Source: Ricinus communis
Lineage: Eukaryota > Streptophyta > Magnoliopsida > Malpighiales > Euphorbiaceae
DNA: 64,000 nucleotides
Assembly: GCF_019578655.1 (NCBI RefSeq)
Contig: NC_063264.1
Coordinates: 9,279,213-9,343,212 of the forward strand
Reading direction: 5' to 3'
Under the pieces are notes generated by a model, which saw nothing but the letters and a program-made list of their open reading frames with translations, did no database searches and had not been told where the DNA came from. The translations under genes were made by a program, and so were the position numbers. Below, piece after piece: positions 41,601 through 51,785 of this stretch. Within the stretch, counting starts at the first letter, position 1, and the number at the start of each line of letters is the position of its first letter.

Positions 41601-42070
41601 GAAAATATTGAGTGGTAAATTAGAAGACGTACATAATAATAGTTTATTTTAAAATATTTTAAAGTTAATTTTGCATATGCTTTTTATATTTTAAAAAATT
41701 CTTATACTGAAAAGAAAGAGTTAAGAGCTGTAATTAAGAGAAAGAGAGATGTGATCTTTTAAGTTTTTTAGTTTAGGGTTTTAAAAGTAATAATGGATAA
41801 TCTGATAATTGCATTTAAATTAATAAAGTTGTTTATAACAAGCTTCAATTTAAAGTTGATATGAATTGTAGTTTTTAAGGGTCTCAAAAGCAATTAGGAA
41901 CCACTCAAAAATAATTATCAAACATATTAGTACAATTGCTTAGAGCTGAACAGCTATCAATTTGTGTCTAACAGTTATGTCAAATAAACTTTTCTATTGA
42001 AAATAAAGATAAATATGAAATAGTATAAATAAATAATTAAATAAATAAGAAAAGATAACACATATTTATA
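38638..42070. other. 3' flank of the bHLH gene and intergenic DNA
   Basis: An A-run occurs at about 38752-38769, just past the stop codon. No canonical AATAAA is obvious near the stop. The 39.3-39.5 kb stretch has purine-rich AAG/GAA runs. The rest is AT-rich without a gene. Near 41.33-41.40 kb the text CTAGCTAGCAACTAATAGC faintly recalls hAT subterminal repeats. Confidence 0.45.
41488..41511. repeat. (TA)n microsatellite
   Basis: A short TA run within AT-rich intergenic DNA. Confidence 0.85.
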
Positions 42071-42405
42071 GGGCCAAATATATATTATTAAATTTATATC
42101 AATTAATCAGATTAACACTTTAACTTTTGATTTAACTTAATAGAGATTTGAATTTTCTTTTAATATCTAAACGTTTTTAATTTTTAATTTAATCTTACAC
42201 CTAAATTTTACTTTTTAATAATATTTAAATATTTTTGTACAATATATGTATACATATTAAATGAAGATACATGTCAAAAGTGTTAAAATATTATAAAAAA
42301 TAAGTCTAAGTATTTATTAAATTACATTGAAAGTTAAAGTGTTAAACTGATTAAATAATTAAAATTTAAAGACATCAATATACATTATATGACTTTGTAA
42401 GGGCA
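42071..42405. mobile_element. MITE-like repeat, copy 1
   Basis: It starts GGGCCAAATATATATTA and ends in an imperfect inverse (AATATACATTATATGAC...AGGGCA). The arms are similar to each other over about 100 bp, sharing ATTAACACTTTAACTTT-type text, and to the segment at 47401-47688. Non-coding. Confidence 0.4.
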
Positions 42406-42544
42406 TTTTTCTTTTTATATTTTTATGGGATAACAAATTAAATTAATTAATTTCTCCATATTATACTATCTTACTAATTTAATTTAAATTTTATTATACG
42501 AGTGAATTACATTCACACGTACTAAATTTTTCACTTTATAAATC

Positions 42545-42690
42545 AAAATTTTAATTTGTAACTAAATGGTTATTGAATTTTAATTTTAATAACACCGATG
42601 AGTTTTTCAGTAAGTGTGAGAATAACTTCCATGGTGAGAATAACTTCCATGGCGGTTATCAAACTTTATACTTTGTAATAAAAAGATATC
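42545..42690 (+). repeat. Left arm of an inverted repeat pair around the GC-rich LTR region
   Basis: This segment is collinear, in inverted orientation, with 45693-45825. Anchors are the exact 15-mer GTAATAAAAAGATAT (42675-42689) with its complement at 45694-45708, and the region of TTAATTTGTAACTAAA (about 42551) matching TTTAGTTATAAATTAA (about 45800). The arm contains an 18-bp tandem duplication at 42617-42652. Confidence 0.55.
42617..42652. repeat. Perfect 18-bp tandem duplication
   Basis: TGAGAATAACTTCCATGG occurs twice in immediate succession. Confidence 0.95.
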
Positions 42691-43027
42691 AAAATTTTAA
42701 TTTTAAAAGATATACGGGAGTACTATAATATCCAAAATTTTTCTTTTAATAATAATAATATTAGTATTAGTTAATAACGAGTTTTTATTTAAATTAATAT
42801 TACTTTATTACTAATTTATTTATTTGGGATGATTTAAAAATAGAACTTCAATTATAGATAAAAATAAGGGAGTTATTCTTCTATGTCTAATTAGTTTGAT
42901 TTTCAAGAAATTAATTAAGTAAGTTCTTTGGGCAATAGATTATATGTTTTGTCACTAAATTTTCTCCCCATATGAGTATATGAATTAAATTTTATATTTG
43001 AGAGCTATGAAAGAATTAGTAAATAAT

Positions 43028-45663
43028 ATTTTATAAAAGAATTTGTTGGGGAATGATAAATATTAATTAGCAAATGGTGTTGATTTTAATTGAAAAATAG
43101 TTAGTAATTTGATTAATTAAGTTAATTAAGGGTTAGGATTAAATTGATAATTAATTTTAAAATAAGGACTAAAAATATAATTTTATTGATATATGGGGTT
43201 TTAATGAAAATTTATATGGTTGGTAGTTTTGCAATTAAGTGTGTCGATAAGGGTATTTTGCTAATTTCATATTTAAAAGCAAGGATAAATAAGTAATTCT
43301 ATATTTTCAATAATTCTAATTTGGCCCAAATTAAATAGTTAGGGGATTAATTGAAAAAGCTAAAAAAATTTGAAGGGTTAATCAGAAATTTTACATGACA
43401 AAATTGTTGGTAATTAAAAAAGTTGAGGGACTAAATGGTAAAGAAGAAAAATTCAGGGATTAAATGCCGATAAGTAAGAAAAGAAAGGGAAGAAGAAGAT
43501 GGCGTCGGGGGTCGCCGAAGAAGAGAGAGAGGAGGAAGGAGAGGAGCTTTGGCTGCCGTGGCTGACCGCCAGGGCGTGGAAACCTGGCTGGTGGAAGAGC
43601 TAGCGGTAGCGAGCTCAAAAGCGGCGGTAGAAGGAGAAAAAAAAAGGGGGGGGGGGGAGGGGGGCAACAGTTGTCGGTGCTATTCTGGGTGTTTCTGGCA
43701 GCCAATGACGGTGAGTTAAGGGCTTCCTTTTAGGAGTATCGGCGTCGGTTTTGGTGGCCGGAAGAAGGAGTTTTGCCGAGGTGAAGGTAGCCAGAATTTC
43801 AGACTTTTCTGGCGAGTTCCGGCGAGGGATGGATGATCAGAGGGTATTTTCGGACTCTTCTCAGCTCAAGCTTTCTAATGGCACCGGTTTTACGGCGATC
43901 GGACTCCGTTTGAAAATCGACGGCCGATATCGTCTGTCAATCTCTCCGGATGATCAGATCGGAAGCTGGGATCATCATCAGCGTATTGTCTCAAGTCCGT
44001 AGACGCACTCGGATCGTCGATCGGACTCCGGCGGTTGGAGGCGAGTCGACCAAGTGATCAAACGTCTCGGTAATTCTCTGGAACGTGGATTTTAGAGTTC
44101 ATTAATAAAAATTATGTGTTTAATTATTGTGTTGAATATTAGAAAAACATTATGTGAGGTTTATTAGTTAAAATAATTATCGGGCCGTCTGCCAGTTATC
44201 GTAATTTGTTTTGTGTGGCGGAGTCGGGAAAATAATGTAGTGTAATGACCCGACTCCCGTTAAATAAATTGTTGGAACATTTGAAGTGTTTTCTGGTAGA
44301 TTCTGGACTCATAATACGAGGGGTAGATGTCCGTGTTTAGGGGAGGTTCTGCCGTATTCTCGCTAGAATTTACCCGAGTCGAAATTTTTAGACCATCAGT
44401 CCTAAGAGTCTAGACCTAAGGTTAATTGTCAAATGTTTTAATGTTATTGATTGAATTGTTTTCCATGATTAGATAATTCGTCAGTTTGGCTCGCTCCACC
44501 CGAGGCATTAGAGCAGAGCTAGTAGGTCGTTGGAACTGTGAGTTAAAGTCAAATGTTGTTTACATGTGTCATGCCAAGATTTTATGAAATAGTTCTGATT
44601 ACATGATTTAATATTTTAATTATTTATGTATTCATTCTATATATATGTTTCATCTGCATTATGATTTTATTGATTGTGTGTTGACTCGGGATGGAACGGC
44701 AGTAGAACATGCCACCTAATGGGTTGTATCAAGACCGCGTGCGCACCGGTATGAATCCGAGACTGATAATAAAAGGGTAAAAGGGTAAATTTAAAAAGTT
44801 AAACTTAGGACTTGCCCTGGTCGAGCATTACTCTCTAGACTGAGTAGAGTGTGTTTGCCAGAGTAAAGGTCCCTGGTCGAGCATTGCTCTTTGGACGCCG
44901 GCTTATTTGAAAACTTAAGTGACCGGACTAGATTTAAGGACTCTGGTTGAGCTTTGCTCTTTGGGCGCCAGTCTTATTAAAGTAAGAGAGCCGAAAGGCT
45001 AAGACTGTTAGTGATAATTAAGTGGCTAGACTGGATTTAAGGACCCTGGTCGAGCTTCGCTCTCTGGGCGCTAGTTCTGTTAGAATGAGAGAGTTGAGAC
45101 TGTTAGTATTGGGGCTAGGGTTCTACTGAGGTATTCCGTCTCTTAATATGAAATAAAATTTATTGTATTTTACAGAAGCATAGCATGACACGTATTATAT
45201 TTTAATTAAACAAATATTTTATTGAAATATTTATATTCATTTTTGGGATATATGATTTTAACTCACTCTCGAGACTGACAGTCTCAATTTCACTGTTTTT
45301 CAGGCGATTGTTAGTCTTCCTGCAGTTCTTATCTAGCAGCCCGACTCCTTCATCATCGGGTTAATGTAATCAATTTTAGTATGTTTGACTTATAAAATTC
45401 TAGATTCTCCGCAATAAAAATTTTAAACTTATAGTGTTTAATTTTATATAAATTCAAATCTCACCTAATTATACTGATAGACAGAATTTAATTTATAGTA
45501 TCTGCAAATTTAAGATTAATTGTGGAAAAAATGCTTTAGATTGAGTCCAGTTTTCAATTTGATTGAGTTAGTGAATAATAGTCAAGCTTACTACGGGATT
45601 TGGTGACATTAAGCCTACCCGCTCCCTAGTGCCGGTCACGGGCTCACAAATTGAGTCGTGACA
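43028..45663 (+). mobile_element. GC-rich Ty3-gypsy-like LTR region, no coding domains
   Basis: The 5' part (about 43.0-43.5 kb) has GGGACTAAATGG/GGGATTAAATGC-type text common in plant gypsy LTRs. It is followed by a GC-rich block (43.5-44.1 kb) with a G-run near 43645-43663. TGTAATGACCCGACTC at 44241 and GAGTCGTGACA ending at 45663 form an imperfect terminal inverse (TGTAATGAC / GTCGTGACA), so an LTR of 1423 bp from 44241 is likely. The upstream part is then either internal DNA or part of a longer LTR. No protease, reverse transcriptase or integrase is present. The frame at 43751-44002 (83 codons) resembles no protein. The bases flanking 44241-45663 (TGTAG and AATAC) do not match, so this is not a simple solo LTR. 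Confidence 0.5.
44815..45072 (+). repeat. Four degenerate direct repeats inside the LTR-like region
   Basis: Variants of CCCTGGTCGAGCATTGCTCT begin at 44815, 44871, 44941 (CTCTGGTTGAGC...) and 45044. The last three are followed by a CTGGGCGC or TTGGACGCC type tail. Spacing is irregular, from 56 to about 103 bp. Confidence 0.75.
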
Positions 45664-45900
45664 AATACTTTTTTTATAACAAATAAAGATTTAATATCTT
45701 TTTATTACAAATATAAAGTTTATTGATTATCTATGTGACTTATTCTTTAAATATATCAGAAAAATTTATCGATATTATTAAATTAAATTTCATCAACTGT
45801 TTAGTTATAAATTAAAATTTAATATTTTTTATTATAAAATATAAAATTTAATCACCGCTAATATAATTTATACATGTTATTTTATGGTTGTAGACAAATT
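45664..45900 (-). repeat. Right arm of the inverted repeat pair, with AT-rich flank
   Basis: The core 45693-45825 is the inverted counterpart of 42545-42690. The arm then continues as AT-rich DNA that partly repeats itself (TTTTTATTATAAAATATAAA resembling TTTTTATTACAAATATAAAG). Confidence 0.5.
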
Positions 45901-46221
45901 TAAGAGTAATAATTCATGAGGGAATTACTCGTGGCCAGGCATAAAAATGGGACCCCATTCACAGTTAGAAAAAGAAAAGTAAAACCCATTTTCAAATTCC
46001 TTTCTTTCATTTTGGGTTGGGTTTTTAAGTATGTTTGTCTAATTAATTTTTAAATGTCCAAGGCCTATTGGCTTAAAAAGTTTAAACTTTTACACAAATT
46101 CACAAAGTGTATTTAATTTTTCTAATTTTGATAAAATTAATCAGAATCAAAATTATTTTACAATTCTAGCCAATTAATAAAGTTAATATGAATTAAATGG
46201 CGTGTCATATGACGTGAAAAA

Positions 46222-46521
46222 TATGACAATCTAATCTAAAGAAGCGGTTCGATGTGGGCGAGAAGTGAACACCATGGTAAAGATAGGATGCCTAGACAAA
46301 GAGCGGTTTCTGGCAGGCTTTTAGAATATCAACACTCTAAGACAATGGATACATGAATGAATCGAATTGGGCATGAAAACAGGATAGGGAATGGTTGATA
46401 GTATATATATAAAGATTTATAATTAATCACATCAGACGCTTTTTGATTATTTGAAAAATCGTGAAGCCAATAGAGGCCAAAGCAGGACAATATCTCATGT
46501 GATCTAGTTTTGACCATTACA
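46222..46521 (+). mobile_element. LTR-like unit 1 of a tandem pair (internally deleted)
   Basis: It begins TATGACAATCTAATC and ends GACCATTACA, aligning along its length with unit 2 at 46547-46943 but lacking about 100 bp of that copy. Shared landmarks are GAAGTGAAC, ATAGGATGC, GTGAATGAATCGAATTG-type text (ATGAATGAATCGAATTG here) and CATGTGATCTA. Confidence 0.5.
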
Positions 46522-46546
46522 AATGGTAGGTGGAAGCTAGTGGGTA

Positions 46547-46943
46547 TGTGACGGTCTGATTTGGAGAAGCAATCCAATAAGGGCAAGAAGTGAACCCAGG
46601 GCAAAAATAGGATGCTTGGATAAGAAACGGCTTCTGCCAGACTTCTAGGATAGCATCATTCTAAGATACGGAAGTACGTGAATGAATCGAATTGCATATA
46701 GAAACGGGACAGAGAATTATTAATAGCATATATTTAAAGATTTAAAACTAATCATATGAGACGTCTTTTGGTTGTTTGTCGTAGAGTTATAGGAACTCTA
46801 AAGTTAAACATGTTTGGTTCAGAAAAATTTCAGAATAGATGACCTATTGAGAAGTTCTCGAATTCACTAAGGAAACAAAACCTTGAGGTCAGTGATGGTC
46901 AAAACAGACAATATTTCATGTGATCTAATTTGGAATCGTTACA
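46547..46943 (+). mobile_element. LTR-like unit 2 of a tandem pair
   Basis: TGTGACGGTC at the left and ATCGTTACA at the right give TG...CA ends with a near-inverse TGTGACG/CGTTACA. Only 25 bp (46522-46546) separate it from unit 1. The pair is bounded by AAAAA on both outer sides, which is too simple to count as proof of a target duplication. Possible origins are a collapsed retrotransposon with almost all internal DNA lost, or unequal recombination. Confidence 0.5.
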
Positions 46944-49900
46944 AAAAATATGCTAATGATAATATTAAAATTTACAAGGTTCTCTTACTTTAATTTCTCT
47001 ATAATACAAAAAAAAAAATTAAATATATATTTATATTTTTAAATTTTACCCATTTAATCAGTGTCACATTTTAATTGGAATTTCACTTTTAATCATTCAG
47101 TCTAACCTTTTTTTCTTCTTCAAAGACACTTAAAATTTGCATTTTGGGAGATATCGAGGGAAGGCCAATAAGTCTAGTGGAGGCATTAATTGACAGAGTT
47201 GACAGCAGTAGTCACAATGACGAGCGAAGGAAAGCAGGCCAAACTTACAACTATAATTCTTTTTATGATTTCAAACTCCAATCACAGTGATTTTGATATC
47301 AAATAGATTCTTTATTTTCTGAGCTTTTTATAGACAATAAGCTTAATGATTTTCATAATGATTTGAGGCAGAAACAAATCTATCTGAATGCATAATTATT
47401 TATGCCTTAAATTTTTTTATTTAATCTAATAAGTATTTTAATGTTGTTTTTATCTTTTTAAATATTTTTAATTTTTAATTTAACTTAATAAATGTTAAAA
47501 TTTTTTTTTAATAATATTAAAATATCTAACACCTAATACATATAGATATATTGAATAAAACTACATATTACAAAATATTTAAATATCATAAAGAATATAA
47601 ATTAAAATGTCAATCAGGTTCCATAAAAAATTAACGTATTGAAATGACTAAATAATTAATTTTAAAGTGTCTAAATGTATATTTGGCCATTAAAAATAGA
47701 GAGAAAATGAATTTTAAAGTAATTTTTATTATAATTTTCATAGAGGTGGCAACGGTGGTTGAAAATAAAAGAAATTGGCCGAATCTTTTAATCGTTTTTG
47801 TTGTGGTGGTGTGGTGGTGTGTAGTAATATAATTTTGTAATTGTGACGATGACAGTGGCAGTGATGACGAAAAAATAATAATAATTTTTATTTAATTTTT
47901 TTTTATGAGCGAGATGACAGTATATGCTATAATATTAAAAAAAACATATTATATGTTATATAAGTAAATTGTTATTAAATCTTAATCTAAATAAAAATTT
48001 GCTAGAATTGCCTTTTTTTTTTTTTTTGCAATTTTGGTTAATTTTACTAAAATTAGAAGAATTAAACATAATCATTAATAGAAGGAAAAATTTAAACTTT
48101 TTAGGCTAATAGGCTAATTCTTAAACTATTATTTTCATTAATATCAAAGAACCTTTTTGCTTAATGCAGATCACATAATATAATTAAGGCACATATAGAC
48201 TGTATGAACTAAAAGTGGGAGGGATGAGAAAAGAAAACTTGCATTTTAGAATTATGACATAATGATAAGTAAGAAGTTAGAAGCACTAAATCTACTTAGT
48301 GGAGAAATTGTTGAATAGATGTTTAAATATCCTCTTGAGAATGGACGAAAACATATTCAATTACATCATATTAGGCACAAAAGTTGATGCTAGCAAAAAT
48401 AATAAAATAAGGATTCTAATAAATGAAAATATCCTTTTAAGGACTCAATATTTAGGGACCTAAGTATGAGGTTTTCCATTAAAAATTGAAATATACTTTT
48501 TAAATTAAGTAATTGTTGTTGCTTAGTGGGTAGTTATTGAAGATTAAAAACATTTTGTTTACTTAAAAAGAGATAAATTTGTTTAGACTCGAAATCCTAC
48601 TATTTTTTAGAAGAATTTAATATTAAAATGAAATGTTATTACGTCAATATTCGTATTGTTGTATCTAAGAATGTAGAGATAGATGGTAAAAGTCTTTTTT
48701 AGTTTAATTAAAGTCTCAAATTTGAATCTTAGACATGCAATTGCATTAAAATTCTTGAACTGGAAAAATTAAAACTTTTGAAGGAGTGTTTTGCCACCTG
48801 TAAAAGTCTTACCTAACATACTCTAAATTAAATTTAAATATATGTAAACCAAAAAATATACTCATATTGCTGCCATTATTGTTGCTGTATGAGTACAAGC
48901 TAAACAACCATTAATGGTGTTACATTATATCTTATTACACTATGTTGTATTGGCTTTATGTCAAATTAAATAGGTCCATGAATAGCACAAGACTAAACAT
49001 TACATAAGACATATAGAAATTACATGTCTTCTTCTTCTTCTTCTTTTCTTTTTTCTTTTTTCCTGAATATCCATTGGCTGTCTTTCTATTCCTCTCTAAG
49101 ATGTTTGGTCAATCAATATCGTCTCCTGTATTAGTCAAAAATCAAAATTTTTATTTATGAAACTCGTACTCTCTCAAGTCAATTCTGAAGGCAACTCAAT
49201 TGAGATAAGATTTAGAGCACAAAGAAAGAGATCATATATCAAATCTGATAACCCACCTGATTGCTCCTTGTTGACTCTCCACTTTTCCTGTTATATATAT
49301 GGCTGAAGTGTAACATTTTTTCTTTCTATTATTTACTAAGCCACTAAGGGGAGTAGTCCCATTGATGCCTTAATGAATAGGAAATTCTTTCAAATTAATA
49401 ACTAAAAAAGTTTGGATCAACTTTTACTGACAAACAATACATATTTAAATTGAAAGGATCTAAAGCATTTGATCATTTGTTAAACTAATATATAATCTTT
49501 CTTATCAGTCAAAGATGACAAACTAAAGCTTACCCTTTTCCATCTATAAATTTTTGTCTTTTATTTTAAGTTTACCAATTCTTGAATTCACTTTCTTGTT
49601 TTTGACCTGTCAAGTTTTGGGGTTTACAGTTTACAAAATACTATTTGTAGGCAACTGTGTTTCTATTAGCTCTCATGTGGGTAATCTTGTTAATTGCTTG
49701 TGTAGAAATATATGATTCTTTTCTTACCAATTATCAAGATGATTGCATTAACCCAGATATGTAATTCTTTGTTTCCTGTTTTGCTTGCTTACTCTTCAAA
49801 TTGCATACATATTAGGACGAACTGTGGCAGTTGCAGCGTATTAGATATCATTATTTTTCTTGATTGATGAGGAAGATAAATATTTCCCTTGTAAGAATAC

Positions 49901-51785
49901 AATTTTTAGAATTGAACTTTTGTTAATGAGACAAGGGTATTCATCATTACAAGGCACATTTGATAGGCTTCAAATGGAATGGGAATAGTTTCAAAAATTG
50001 TTTTGAGATAATCAAACAATGTGCAATAATATTAAAGAAATATTATAGCGAAATAATAACATTCAGTTTCTTTTTAATATAGCTTAATCATAATACAGAA
50101 ATATTATAAGAATTTCAAATTAAAAACTTGGAATCTCAGATCAAGATTAGGATTTTATTCCTAAATCTGAAGCATACCAAGCGTGGCTAAATGAATTGGT
50201 CCCTCTTTGGTTTCACTTGGAAGTTCTGTTTTGAATTTGTTTCTTAATTTAATTCAACACTTCAACTTAGATTACTTTAACTTTAAATTCTCTGAGATAT
50301 AGTATTAATTATTTCCGAGAGAAAACAACGGAAAGGAAAAGGGATTCCTACAAATAAGTAAAATTTTCCTTTTTCCCCCGTTATTGGTACGCAATAGACC
50401 AAGAAAATAAAGCTTCTTCCTAGGAGACCTCAATATATTATGCTTACTTAATAACTCTTTAGTTATGTAAGCATTAACATAAGCAAAGAATAGTATATGA
50501 GCTAACACATTACATCACCCAATATATTCACATACTTATAATATAAGGTAGGTTTTTTATTTTTCTCTATAACATTATAGTATAGCTGGCCTGGAATTTG
50601 TGCACATAGGCAGGCTTAGTCTTGGATATATTCCAGATGAAGATATGCCATACATATTTCTTTATCAATTTTTTTAAGAAGGCAATGGAATTAATTACTG
50701 CAAAAACCATAACAAGAAAGCCTATCTACATGGGCAGATTCAAGAAAAATAAATAAATAAATAAAAGAGATATAGTAGTTGGTGCAAGAAAGAAAGTGGA
50801 TCAAAAGCACATGCTACTGGGTTCTTGGTAGAAAGAGAATTATTGAGGAGTTTACCTTGGTAAACAGCTGTCTGATTGCAACAATTCAAAGGTCACTGAT
50901 TGCAGAGGAGCCAAATTTTCTTTTGTTTGCACAGTCCCACCAAAATGAAATTCTGCTAGTAAAATTACAAGGACTTAGTAGTGGGAAACCCAACCTCTCA
51001 ATCCAAATTGGCTAAAGTGGTCAATTAGCCTCATGTTTTTAATACAAGGATAATGAAAATTTTGGTTCAGAAAATGTATGGCAACTTAGTTTTGGAGAGT
51101 AGCTTTTGTCATATTCTGCAAATGGGTAGGTGGTCACAAAGTGAAGAGAATTGTGTAAAATAACTGAAGGATGCAAGATTTTAAGAAGACCATATTCCAC
51201 CTAATATTCAACCTAATCATTATGATGCAATGAAGAAACTTCAAGAAAGGTATCAATGTCCCTTTGAATCATATCTTGTTCCTCACATGTATGTTCGGCT
51301 ATCATTAGGAGCAATAATACTTTCTATAAAAATTGGTAGGCTTAACAGTTGCTAGTGATTTGTCTTGTGCTTGCAAGTTCACATTTTTTAGCTGTTTGTT
51401 CTGGACAAATGATGCTTTTAAAGCGCTTTAATCTCTATACATTTCACAAAGAGTCCAGAAGCAATGTAAATAAACAGAGTTCAGTGTCCCATAAAATACT
51501 CGCTTCTTTCAACCATATAATTCTTAATTGATATTATAAATCAAATTCAATCAAGCAAACATATAGCACAAATGCAAAAAGAAAAAGCATCTAATAGTAG
51601 TCCATCGAAGGGGTGTGAAAATGATGCAGAAAGTAAACAAACTTTTACCATTGGGAGAAGAAACTATTATGCAACACCACATACACAAAACTTATAACCA
51701 ACAAACAATAATTATTGCTCACGAGCGCATATCTATGGGGTAGAAAAATGTAATGATCCATCTGTACTCCTGTAATCAAATGAAA
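46944..51785. other. Intergenic DNA
   Basis: No gene is supported. There is a GGT-rich patch (GTGGTGGTGTGGTGGTGTG) at about 47800-47820, a CTT run near 49028-49045 and a T-run at about 48011-48028. The region 50.6-51.5 kb is less AT-rich and has open frames at 50779-51015 and 51349-51531, but neither resembles a known protein. Part of 51.5-51.8 kb should be the 3' UTR of the neighbouring quinone reductase gene. Confidence 0.45.
47401..47688. mobile_element. MITE-like repeat, copy 2
   Basis: Its right end, TCTAAATGTATATTTGGCC, is an inverse of the left end of the copy at 42071-42405, and interior text such as TTTTTAATTTTTAATTTAA is shared. The left boundary is uncertain. Confidence 0.35.

Noticed and set aside
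43751..44002. 83-codon plus-strand frame in the GC-rich block
   Set aside because: It lies inside the LTR-like region, resembles no protein family, and is open mainly because of the local GC content.
46329..46604. 91-codon minus-strand frame
   Set aside because: It spans the junction of the two LTR-like units and resembles no protein.
50779..51015. 78-codon plus-strand frame downstream of the quinone reductase gene
   Set aside because: No recognisable family, domain or neighbouring exons.
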